DNA from: Antennarius striatus
Lineage: Eukaryota > Chordata > Actinopteri > Lophiiformes > Antennariidae
Length of the DNA stretch: 64,000 nt
Assembly: GCF_040054535.1 (NCBI RefSeq)
Contig: NC_090796.1
Span: 12,923,501 to 12,987,500, forward strand
Reading direction: 5' to 3'
A program made the translations under genes and the position numbers. This document shows, in pieces, positions 12,501 to 37,000 of the stretch (position 1 is the stretch's first letter; each line of letters opens with the position of its first letter). The notes below the pieces were generated by a model. It worked only from the letters and a program-made list of their open reading frames with translations, did no database searches and had not been told where the DNA came from.

Positions 12501-15500
12501 TCCAGCAGGACATCTGCACCATTTCGCTACGAGGTCAGAGAAACCGATAAATACCCCTGTACACGAATCCAAAACTGGTATTTAGAGCTGAACTTACACA
12601 AAGTTAGAAATGAAGCAAGAAGGTAAATATTGGTATGTCAACTTCCCTGACGGAACCTCCTTAAGGGATCAATAAAGTTCTATTACTACTACTAGTATGA
12701 GCTTTCATACTAAAATAAATAGGAATTTAAATCACATTCCTATTTCCCCTGAAACTTATAATTCATCATCTTTCATTCCTCTTCAGTGTGTTCCTCTCTG
12801 AAATCTGTGCATGAGACTCTGTCCCAGGAGAGGCAGAAGCTGCACGAAGCCTGGCAAGCGAACAACATCCACCAGTTAAACACATCAGCTCCGGTAAGCT
12901 CCACGCTGCACCCGTCATTTGGATGGATCACACTCCCTCGTGGCTGATTCCTCGTTCTGCTTCTCCGCCGTCAGCCTGCAACGGTACGGCGTTCATCCCA
13001 CGGGCCTCCTTCAGCAGCAGACTCAGCTGAGTATTTTGACGCCAGCGATGATGTTCTTTGCGTTAGCTCCTCAGAGGTGTCTGATGAATCAGGACTTAGT
13101 GATGGAAGCACCACCAACTCTGAGCCAGAGGAAGGACATGGTGGGTAATTAATGTCAAGCACTGCTGTGCCTGAAAGCATTCCTAATCATCTTCTTAAAG
13201 ACTTACCTCATTGGATTTTTATGTTTTCAGTTTTGAATATCAATATGATCAATATAATGTCCTCTCACCATCATTTCAGCTTTAGCCACCCGTAAATACC
13301 GTGCTAGCATTTCCAAGACGACCAGCAGTTTTGTTCCAAAGAGCACCGGCCGGCGAACGACACTTCCTGCTACCTGTCCTGACAACAGTCACGTGGGCCT
13401 CGTGGCCATCCTCTACAATAACATAGGTGAGGATAGATAGGAAAATATAACGCAGCTTTGCAATTACATAGAAAATGTTTTTGATGCCAGGCGTCTGGAG
13501 TTTTTTTTCTGAGGTTTAGGTGCTGCTTTTCCTCAGGTAAAGACTTGGCTCGAGTTTCCATGCCTGCTGCTCTCAATGAGCCTGTTAACCTGCTACAGAG
13601 GTTGTGTGAAGAGCTGGAGTACAGTGAGCTGCTGGATACAGCCAACAATACACCAGACCCTTTCCAGAGGATGGTAAGACAGGAAAAAACATTAACACAA
13701 AATACACATTCTGATATGTTGTAGCAACCAGCAAAATGTTTTAATCAGAAGCAAATTACGATCTCTTGTCATTTTCAGTATAATAATAATTCATTAATGT
13801 GACAGAAAGAAGTGAAATAAAGAGCTGCTATTTCTATTTGTTTTTCCATAAGGAGAGTGGATCTATTTGTGATGATATAAAGATTAAACAATTAAATATG
13901 TGCAGAAACAGAAGAAGTTAATGCTTATATTTCACCTCTGACAGGTTTATATCGCTGCCTTTGCTATCTCTGGTTACGCCACTGCAACGTTCAGAAACCG
14001 CTACAAGCCCTTCAACCCCGTTCTGGGGGAGACCTTTGAGTGCATCAGAGAGGACCGGGGCTTCCGCCTCATCAGTGAGCAGGTACCTCAGGAAGAACAT
14101 CACAAACACTTTATTTATAACATGACGCCTTACTCAGGGGTGTCCTGTTCTTCACATCCCTGAAAACCTTTGACAGCTCTGAGCATGGAACGAAAAAAGT
14201 GTTAAACTGATCTGATGATATAGAATTACTATTTAGCCTCTTGGTAAATGAAGATGAATCACTTATTGCTGTAATGGGGTCGTTTATCCCTGCAGAACTG
14301 CAGGAGTCGACAGTGAGTGAACGAGACGAGACAGAGTGATTTATTACAGAACGGCAGCAGTGAAATCCAAAGTGATAAAGCGACAGTCCTCAACAATGCA
14401 GTTAATTTCTTGAGCAGCACCCCAGGGTGTTTGTGTGTGTGTTTGTTTGCAGAACATAACATAGAGTAGTTTGTAACAAATTATTCAGATTTAAGAATAA
14501 ATCTCAAAGCTCCAGACGCTCAAAAGTAAAAACGATTACACCAAGGTTAATGGTGATGTATATGCATAAGGGTATCAAATCTCTATTTATAGTATCATGA
14601 TGTCATGATGTCTCAGTTTCTGCTGGTGTTTGAATTTCAATGTGGGCATTCATCTTGACGTTGAAGTTCTTCGGATGAATCTGGTTATATGTGGTCAGAT
14701 TTGAGTCTCATCTTTACCATTAGAACTCTTCTTTGTTCATTACCAGGTCTGCCACCATCCACCCATCTCTGCTTGCCATGCAGAGTCAGATAACTTCTCC
14801 TTTTGGCAAGGCGAGTCTCTTCTTTCATCAAACCATTTTCATTCTTTGACATTAGAAAAAGTGGATCTTATGTTTATTCCTTACGTCTCACCTCTATATT
14901 CCTGAACAGACCAGCGATGGAAAAATAAATTTTGGGGGAAGTCACTGGAGATTCTACCAACAGGAATGGTGAACGTTACTCTTCCAAGGCAAGCTGTCTA
15001 TGAATGCTTTTAATACATATTTTTATGGGGTGCTGGAATTGGACTTGCGTGTTAATGCTAAGACTTCCTGGCTTTTAAATTACTTGTTATTTCCAAAATC
15101 TAAATAGAGAAAATGTGCAAAAATTTCACATTTAATAAAGTCAAATTGGAGAAGGATTTTTTGCTTGAATAACTTGTGGATTTGGGTGTTTTGCCCAGGT
15201 ATGGAGATCACTATGAGTGGAACAAAGTAGTGACCTGCATCCATAACGTCTTCAGCCAGCAGCGCTATCTGGAGCATTATGGAGAGGTCACCATCCGGAA
15301 CCTAAACTGTGACGTCTGCTCCTGCAAGATTACCTTTGTGAAGGTGAATGCAATGGATCTAACTAACAGTTTTTTCTTGGGATCTTTTCTTCAGTTGATT
15401 TGCCTGTATCTTAAGATTTTACTGAAAGGTCTGCATTGTGTTTAGTCTCGATATTGGGGTTCAGACACAAACAAGAATGAGGTTCAGGGCACAGTGCTGG

Positions 15501-16514
15501 ACCAGAGTGGAAGCGTCATCCACCGGTTTGGAGGTCTGTGGCATGAAGGCATCTTCTGTGACACTCTGCCCACTCCGAAATGTGTCTGGAAGCCTAGTGA
15601 GTAAACAACCACCATGACTTGAGAGTTCAAAGCAATGAAGCCTTAAAGGTTGCTCAAAGTAGTATACAAGTATACAAGTACTGTATAAGTGCACCATCTT
15701 AGCTTGGAGGCTTGTGTCTCCCCACAGATCCCCAGCCAAAGGATTACCTGCTGTACTATGGCTTCTCCTCCTTAGCCATGGAGCTGAATGAACTCACCCC
15801 AGATCTGAAGCCTCTTCTACCTCCTACAGACAGTCGGTTGCGCCCAGACCAAAGGTGAGAAACATTCAGATATGAATTTTCTTTCCATGTTTTTTACGGT
15901 AATGTTTTATTACCTGACAGGTGCTGTGAATTCATGCCACTGTAGCCGTGCATCTAGAACATTACTGTTCTGGGTTGTGCTTCACTCTTTTCACCTGCAT
16001 CATATTAATTTCTGGCTGAAATTGAAAGCAGCAAAATTAGAGTGTTTTACCTGAGATAATGCATTTAATAAAATTAATAGGTGACAATACCAGTAATTTT
16101 TTTAATAAACAAACATGCATTTCGTGTGAAGTCGCTCTTACACTCTCTTTTCACAGGATGCTGGAGGAGGGAAAGGTTGACAAAGCTGACAGAATGAAAG
16201 ACGACATTGAAGAATTTCAAAGGGAGCGGAGAAAAGAGCTGAGTAAAAGGGGTGAAGAACATGTTCCACGTTTTTTTAAGTAAGATATATTCTTTTATAA
16301 TCCTGGCAATAAGGAGAAAGTTCATGTCCTGTGTTATCAGTTGAATGGTTTATTTGTCTCATCACTCTCACCATATTTACAAATGAGTATCCTCTTCTTC
16401 TTCAGGAAAGCCAAAGATTCCAGTGGGCGGGATGTGTGGTTGACGAATGGGACTTATTGGAAGCTCAGGGATGATCCAGGTTTCGCTAACATTGAAAACT
16501 TCACTCTGTGGTGA
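9545..16514 (+). CDS. osbpl7: oxysterol-binding protein-related protein 7, 21 coding exons
   Basis: Lipid-transfer protein of the ORP3/6/7 subfamily, acting at ER contact sites. Exons: 9545-9673, 10052-10195, 10292-10345, 10422-10535, 10625-10777, 10874-10994, 11260-11378, 11486-11575, 12380-12533, 12787-12893, 12975-13140, 13280-13426, 13537-13673, 13945-14082, 14747-14810, 14910-14988, 15199-15343, 15446-15596, 15728-15854, 16157-16279 and 16406-16514. All phases match, giving 856 residues (human about 842). A PH domain (about 70-172) contains [22 protein letters not shown]. An FFAT-like motif, EYFDASDD (414-421), would bind VAP on the ER. The OSBP lipid-binding domain spans about 495-856 with [29 protein letters not shown] and [12 protein letters not shown]. 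The signature reads EQVCHHPP (590-597) where the family has EQVSHHPP. Introns 15 and 16 use GC donors. Position next to mrpl10 and tbx21 distinguishes it from osbpl3 and osbpl6. Confidence 0.95.
10778..10873 (+). other. 96-bp in-frame, stop-free intron 5 of osbpl7
   Basis: The segment starts GTGACT, ends with a pyrimidine-rich tract and ACCAG, and is AT-rich and Lys-rich if translated. These features argue for an intron. Its length is a multiple of three and the reading frame stays open, so retention would add 32 residues between the PH domain and the linker. Confidence 0.6.
12640..12695 (+). mobile_element. LINE 3'-tail relic in osbpl7 intron 9
   Basis: The stretch AACTTCCCTGACGG...AAGGGATCAATAAAG followed by (TAC/ATT)n resembles the TTTCCCT..GGGATCAATAAAGT 3' end shared by many teleost LINE and SINE copies. 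Only the tail is present. Confidence 0.5.
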
Positions 16515-17460
16515 TGAGAAGTTGTTGGCATGTGACATAGTGAATATCTGGGGAGCATTTATGAACCGCTCTGTAACGGCTGGTGATGATGCTGATATCT
16601 TCACACCCATGACTGGTTCATGGGAAGCAAACAGTCGCTAATCAATTTATCCAGGATATATCTCACTGACAGTTTTATAAAGCATGTCGATTTCTTTAGT
16701 TCACAGATATGTGTTTATATTTTTGAATATTTTGTTTTTGTGCTCCGAACAACTGGGATGTGCGCAATGATCAAATGTTGAAATGACTGAATTACTTGAA
16801 AGAAAAATAATTTTAAATTATAAAAAAATCCAACTATTTCTCCGTAAGGTTATATTTCTACAATATATTATTGTATTAATTATTAAAATTTAAGTAAATT
16901 TTGTTCTCTGATCGGTTTCCTGCATTTTCTAATGACTTTCTAAGAATTGGGCTGTATTGAATATCAAATGATACCAATGTAACACTGCCCCAAGTGGCAA
17001 TAAGCCTCATTGCAGGTTTAAAGGAGGTCCTGCGTCATTGCCCTGTCTCTGTGCATGATGCATATGCATAAATGAAGTGTCTAATAAATAATTACAAACA
17101 GGCATCTGGAGCTAATCTGCCTAGCAACTTCTAGCTTCTTATCTGAAATGGCTGCTGTCCTGCTCTGACATGAAGCATATGAAGTACTCTAACGTTGTAC
17201 ATGTGGTTTTCACCTTTACATAACTGAGTATGATGCTGAACATGATTATTACCTGCTAAGAGTAGATCATGTAAATTGATCAAATTTAATGCTGAAATAA
17301 ATCATTTTTCTTTTTTATGTTTATTTAAAAATGCTGACCAACATTTAATGTGTACACATATTTATATATATTTACATAATAGTGAAATGATTTTTTTGTT
17401 TTATTGATTGTTTTCAGATCTGTTCAGTTCTGCCAGCATTAAATAAATGCACATTTTAGC
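16515..17460 (+). other. osbpl7 3' UTR and downstream
   Basis: AT-rich noncoding sequence following the osbpl7 stop. Candidate poly(A) signals (AATAAA) occur at 17083-17088, 17296-17301 and near 17442. I cannot tell which is used. Confidence 0.5.
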
Positions 17461-17995
17461 AGCCAGATATGTCATGTTTAATCTTTAATTTCATTAGTAA
17501 AAACAACAGTACAATGCACAAATATGTCACCTTTAATAAATAACAATTTTCAGCTTCAGAAATCTTCATCTCTTATTTGTTTATGCATCTCAAATTCATA
17601 GGCTCTCAATGAAAGAGACAAAGGAGTTATGAATCCTCCCTTGACTTCAACAGTGCACATGGATCACACACACAAAAATAACACGCTTGTTGCTTAACTT
17701 TGCCAGATCTCCCTTTTTTGCATCTATTTCTATATCACACCGTTAAAGTTCTGGAAACACATGTTCTGCCATAGCCATGTTCTCTTAGGGGGAGGAAAAA
17801 GTGAAATAGAGACTCATAAGAAATGGAGGCATCAGAGATTGTACATCAGGGATTGGCCCGACATGATTGTAATAGCTGAGATATCCAGCAGGGGTCGATT
17901 CTGAGGCGTCTGAAAGAATAATCAGCTGCTGTGTGATAAGAGATCTGTCATGTTGGGGGTATAAAATAAATACTTCACACTTTCCACAGGTCATT

Positions 17996-18330
17996 TGTTC
18001 ATTCATTCATTCATTCATTCATTAGCTCATTCATTCATTCCACTTTTATGGGTCACGGGAGTTGCTGGATCCTTTACCAGCGGACTCCCACACCAGCGGG
18101 TGTGATGTTGGTGCACCGCAAAGCCACACAAAAGACAGAACCACTCACACCCACAATTTGGAACTGACCAATTCACCTGAAGTACATGTTTTTGGAGGTG
18201 GGAGGAAGCTAGAGAACCCAGAGAGAACCCACACAGAAACGGCAAGAATATACAAACTCCTCAAACCCAGAACTGTCTTGCTGTGAGGCGAAAGCGCTAC
18301 CCAGGCCACCACGATCCTGCCCCCACAGGT
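17996..18330. repeat. (ATTC)n microsatellite plus degenerate teleost interspersed repeat
   Basis: The ATTCATTC tract at 17996-18040 runs directly into text typical of a very common fish repeat. It has GGGTCACGGG, then AGTACATGTTTTTGGAGGTGGGAGG, then GAGAACCC...GAGAACCCACACAG, then CTTGCTGTGAGGCGAAAGCG. I recognise it from recurring copies in teleost genomes. The class of the parent element is uncertain to me. Confidence 0.7.
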
Positions 18331-18647
18331 CATCCATCACGTAAAATTGTTTCTCTTGTTTTTGTAATGACACCTCTAACCCTAAACTCATATATTTTCT
18401 ATTAATTGCACTTGAAATAAGGATTGTCTATTGTGTGCCTTCATTAAAGTTTAAAAGAATCACGTTTTTCCTCCGACATTTGTCAGCCTAAACATTAAGC
18501 AGTAGCTTACATGTTTTTGAAATGTTACACAAGCAACACACACTTTCTCATCGATTGCCATTTTGTGTTCAGAATCAAATTAATACTGTACTTTGCTAAC
18601 ATTTACATTTTCATTTAAAATGTTCCTTAAAGGAACTGAATTGTTAG

Positions 18648-18690
18648 ACATCATCATCATCTTCATCCGCATTATCCGGAGTCGGATAAA
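18648..18690. repeat. short fragment of a teleost CATCATCATCTTCATCCGC-type repeat
   Basis: CATCATCATCATCTTCATCCGCATTATCCGGAGTCGG resembles the start of the same widespread fish repeat seen at 18041-18330 (CCGCTTATCCGGGGTCGG type). Only this fragment is present. Confidence 0.45.
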
Positions 18691-19980
18691 ATAAAAACTG
18701 TTAGACAGTTTGTCCTTATTGCATCAACATTATTTTTAAGACCATCTTGTCAAGTGCCACAAGACATTTTAAATCTATAAGTATGTTTTTCACTGCAAGA
18801 AGTTGAATTTTCACGTTAACATGTGAACTTTAATAAGGCAAGCATCACGGCAGTCATGGCTGTGTCAAAAGGGTGACAATACCTTCATAACAGGACCTTT
18901 AAAGCTCATAAATTAACACTTGATGTCCTGTTTATGTCATCTTTACAAAATGGAGAAATTTATACTTTTATGCGAGTCTTTCTGGATACACTGAGCTAAA
19001 GTTTTGTCTCATTATTCTTGATGCTGGAAATAATTGCTTGCATATGGGGACATGTTGAAAACACAGTAGTATATACAGTGTAGACTGCTGGTACTGTTTT
19101 CATCAGCTCATTTTAGGAGTGCATATTTATATTTATAAAATAAAAACAGCAAAAGAGTGCATATCTTTCTCGATGAAATTGTCTTTTAGCATTTCAATTT
19201 AAGATAAAATTGCACATACTGGTGGAACATCGTGAGTTAATAATATTATTTTCAGAATGCTGGCAAAATCTTTGAACAAGGCTTTATCTCACAGAACTCC
19301 ATCAAGTCTTTGTTGGCCCAAGAATTACTGCTATGCAAAATTTCAACAAATCTATGAACACTTTTCCAAGACATCTTGTGTACAAACAAATAAACATAGA
19401 GACAGGCATACAATTGTGGGTGATCATAATCTCCTCTAGCTCTCACTGGGGATTGTAAAAAAATGTTAGATACACACATCCTTCTCATTGAAAGACCTCT
19501 TCTGCTCCGAGTGAGGGCACGTCTGTTACCCCCAGTATTGTCTGAGGCCATTAGCACACCTGGTGGGGAATGAGGAGCAGATCTCTGATCAGTGCTGACT
19601 GCAACCTCACTCTTCATTTCTGTCACCAGACCGGGAGCCGGGCCTCTGTCGGCCGCCGTCACCACACGGTAGGCTCAAGGACTAGGGGGGAAAGTCTGTG
19701 TCCGTCTGATCACTTTGTGTTTCCTGTTTATTGGGACAGAGCCTTGTCTGTTTAGCATCAGCTGTCTGTTGCCATTCAGAATGAACCCAATTTTTTAAAA
19801 ACGTCAATTGGACTGTTGTTCTGTTGCTGCTGGACAGAGGTGTTGAGGAAACTTTCAGGAATAAATTAAGTAACTTTATGATTGTGTGTTTTAAGCTACC
19901 ACCTCTTCCAACAGAATTCCAGTTATTTTCTTAAAGATGCTCAATTTTCATTCTGTCAGAGCAAACAGTGGTCAGCTGGC

Positions 19981-19986
19981 TTTATT
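19981..19986 (-). terminator. candidate poly(A) signal of tbx21
   Basis: The plus strand reads TTTATT, which is AATAAA on the tbx21 strand, about 650 bases past the stop. It is plausible for a 3' UTR of moderate length, but other signals further on cannot be excluded. Confidence 0.35.
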
Positions 19987-20632
19987 ATGGCTGGTGATGT
20001 GATTTGAAAATGTTTTTGTTTTTTTAAAATTGAAAAAGAGGTCTGCTTTTCCTATGGTTCCTGTCAGCCTGCAGTGCTTCCTGTCGCCACTAGTGGGAGC
20101 TGCGCTAAACGTATTGGGTTGCTTTTTAGAGAAGACTGAAAGTAAATTTCAGAATCTCAAGGGAATCAAACTTGAGCATGTTGTGGTGGTATTTGTGAAT
20201 GGCTGAGAGTGAAGGAAGAGACACAGGGATCAAACCGACCAGAAGAGACAGAGCGAGTGTCCCAGGCAGTGAGAGGAGACAATCACTTCAGGCGATTGTC
20301 AGCAAGAAGATATGCAGATAACTTTTCAAAGTCTAAATTCATATTTGTACGATGTTTATATGACTCTGAGGGCAAAGGCCTGAGTCACATCCACTTCTGC
20401 TCACCACTATTTTTGACAGTAACCTTGAAGGTTCCTCCTGTAATCATTTGACACTTTGAGAGTAGACTCAGTAGACTGTCTAGACTGATGTGACAGTAGA
20501 TTAGGCTGCGAGTTCTGTTAGTTCCTGTATTTTTCTGGAGCAAAGCAGAGGGTGTTCCACCCCTATAACACATGTGCCCACCAAGCCAGTGGGGGAAGAT
20601 GCTGGCAGATGCTGTGGTTGCGTGTCAAGTGT

Positions 20633-33793
<13,161 letters not shown>

Positions 33794-34030
33794 TTGCAGC
33801 AGCGCGATCGGTCTGTGCGTAAAGTCATAAGGCTTCGCTCTGGCGTCCAGTTGAGTAAACGTATGCAAAATTAAAACATAAAAAAAAAAATCAGAAATCA
33901 ACACAGTCAGGATTGTTATTACTCACAGCGGACTGACGTATTATAAAGTTCAAAAGTGGCCCCGTCGGTCGTATCCCATGGTTTACCCTTAAAACCATCC
34001 CTCATACTCTCATGGTTCTATTTATAACTG
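33794..34030 (-). promoter_or_regulatory. tbx21 upstream region with TATA-like box
   Basis: On the minus strand TATAAATAG (34026-34018) lies about 225 bases before the tbx21 ATG, which would place the transcription start near 33990. The intervening sequence is unremarkable. A spliced 5' UTR is not excluded. Confidence 0.4.
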
Positions 34031-37000
34031 AACTATTGATTCTTTTATCCCTACATCAGACTGTCTTGTCTTTTTTGACGCCTGGAGTCGACACCGGTGA
34101 GTCAAACTCATGCTCAGTTTTTCTAACATATGATATATACATTTTCTAAGTAGTGAGAGTTTGGAGGTGTGTCTGATGAGGAGGGAGGGCGCGATAGGCT
34201 CCAGATATGAGAGCCATCCCCTCATCAGAGAGCAGCCACACAACCCTCACTGTCCTATAAAACAGCAACACTGTAATTATATTATTACGTTAATATATTT
34301 TAGAAGGGCGCACTTATTTAAAAATAGAGGAACTGATCATACAGGTGATTCTTTTACAAATAATTATTCTTTAAGCGATAATCGAATGCTTTGCGTCACA
34401 GGAGCGCGCACGTTTAATTGAAAATGAGACAAATCAGTTTTATTAAAACTCCATTAATCAGAATAATGTTTGAACCGCAGTTCAGTAATATGGACGAAAC
34501 AATAATTCACACTAGTAAATTAATATTATATGAGTGTTAATCTGAATAATGCATTTTATTTATGTAAGTTTAAAAATGAGTGTCCAGTTAGTTTCAGGGT
34601 TTCTCTTGTTGTTTTACAGCTCGACAGGAATAAACATTGTTGGAACGGTTTCCCGAAGCAAAGTCAATAACATGATAACGATTTGTTGTTCGGTCAAACA
34701 TGAAGTCAAATATCGTCGCTTATTTTCTCTGTCATCCTAGGAAGATTCTTTTTCCTGGTATTATGTGCAGTTATTTGTTTGTTTGTTTGTTTGTTTGTTT
34801 GTTTGTTTGATTTTAAAAAAAGTGTCACAATTAAATGACGTGGGGCTCATTTAATCTATAAATCGATTCAAAATAAAATACTGTAGATGTGATTAATACG
34901 TCTCGTTCCAGAACACAAAATTCGATATTAATTTTTGCAAAATTATCTTTCAATCGTTTTTTGAACTTAGAGTTTTTCCGTCATTTTCATGAAAAGAATT
35001 TATTTAATAACTGTTTAATGTTTCTTGCTTTTCTTTATTTGTGGATAATCAACCCAAACAAAGATTTAATTTTCATGCCACTAAATACTTATTTCCAAAC
35101 CTTTATATACATAAAAAGAACACAAGACCAGACAAATGTCTTTGAATAGAGTAGAGAATAAACAAAGAACTGTTGATTTTGTTGAATCGGTGCTCCTTCA
35201 GGTCAGAACCTGGGCTTCAAATCATGACAGCAAAAACACAGATACCATTATCTTTCAAACCATGAATAGTGTTTACATTGGTGTTCATGGTGATGAGACA
35301 ACATTTCTCAACTCAACACTCTTCTAAATGCACTGGTTGAGATTTCAGTGAATCTTTCCTTGTAAAAACCCCCCCATTTTATCAGGTCAGGTCTGAATGA
35401 AACAGAAACTGGTTTGTCATAAAGAAACATTCTCTGCTCTTTAGGACCTTTTAGTTCTTTTCTGGCCATCACAGGCCGCCCAGCTTAGACACATACACAC
35501 AGGTGAAAGAGATAACCTTGAGGTATTAGCGGCTACATTTGTTTATCCACGCACACATTAATAGACAAAAGCCCCCCAGTGTAGATATGACAGTTACCCC
35601 CCCTCGACGCTGTCGCTGCTCTTCCAATCCCACTTCCCGTGTCTCTTTTAGCAAGGTGAGCTCAGAAGGGCACGCAATGAAGTCATCAGTGTTGACACAG
35701 GTGGTGAGAGGGCCTCGGCATGAGCGACAACATGGACGCCACGGCCGCCCACCCTCCCATCACCAAGTCTCCCCCTGGCAGGAGTCGCCACTTCCTGTCC
35801 TGTCCTGGTTTCCGGCGAGGGCCCCGGGGGCCATCACCTTGTGAAGCATGAAATGCTTTCATTTTCTGCTGGAAGTTTTATTAGCTGATCAGCTGGCGCC
35901 TCACGCGCACCGGGACAAATATGTGGGATTAAAGGAATTTTAACCTTAATGTAAATCATTTTCCTTTGCTTTCTGCTGCTGCCTGCATTGGAACACGAGT
36001 AATGACGAGCAGATACGCTGCAACTGGATGCTGATGTAAAATCTTCACGGTGGTTAAAGACTGTAATAAAAGCGAGTGCGGTCGGCTCGACAGATTCTTC
36101 AGACCGACATATTTAGACGTGGCAGACCAGCAGATGTCTTAACATGTCTTCATTAACAGTATCACCTGACCGTTCAATTAAATCATAAGATACTTTTAGA
36201 AAAGGAAGAGGTGGCGATGATTATGAGGTTGTGGGAATCACATCTTAATATCCTTAGCTGGACTAAAAATAGCTGTCCTGAAAAGTTTTCATCGTCGTGC
36301 TTCACATGAAGTGTTCATTAGATGGTCTCAAACAGAGTCTGGAATCTTCTTTCCCGACGCCTTTCCTCTGTTTGAACTGATATATAAATATATATATTTT
36401 TTTTTTACCTTTAAAAACCAACCATCAGACAAGGATGTTCCTTCATGCAGGCTGGACCTCCACTCTGGACCGTGGATGTGAGAAAAAGAGTTTGAACTTC
36501 TATTTCAAAACTTCCTTTTTGCATTGTTCATTCTATCTCTGTTGCTTTTTGACACCCCAGCTTTAACATTTCCTTAAGTATGTATTTGATGTGACTTGAG
36601 ATATAGCATGCAACTACCTTAAACCAAGTGTAAACGTCAGGTCACCCACTGGTTTGTGGATCACCGTGTTGAGGCCTTTGCCTTATAGTTGTCACATCAT
36701 GACTTTTTGTAGTTAGAATTTACATTAGAATTCATCCCTGCTATAGAGGGATGAAGATATGGAGAGATATATGGCTGCAAACATTTTCAAGGCCATATCA
36801 TGTCGGTTTTATGTGCCATCAGAATAGAAACCACGCTGAAAATGACAAAGAATAGAACCATGAGGTAAAACCCACTTTCCCTGGACAAATCTATTTTGAA
36901 TTTCTGTTTCTGTGGCTCCACGATGCTCTTACATGTGAGTTGGCGCGAGACGTGCTGAAGCCTTACGCCACGTATTAAGTATTGAGGTTAGTTTACAGCT

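Larger units (their letters stand above)
17461..20632. other. tail-to-tail spacer between osbpl7 and tbx21
   Basis: No gene is recognisable. The interval holds an (ATTC)n tract and degenerate teleost repeat (17996-18330), a second short fragment of a similar repeat (18648-18690), and the presumed tbx21 3' UTR next to 20632. A minus-strand AATAAA (19981-19986) is a candidate tbx21 poly(A) signal. A 137-codon open frame on the minus strand at 19252-19665 has no features I recognise. Confidence 0.5.

Noticed and set aside
14259..14462. 67-codon minus-strand frame in osbpl7 intron 14
   Set aside because: Lies wholly within an intron with broken flanks. It may be an unrecognised repeat but nothing specific can be supported.
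19252..19665. 137-codon minus-strand open frame between osbpl7 and tbx21
   Set aside because: No recognisable domain, no convincing splice sites or homologue in memory. It lies in presumed 3' UTR or spacer.
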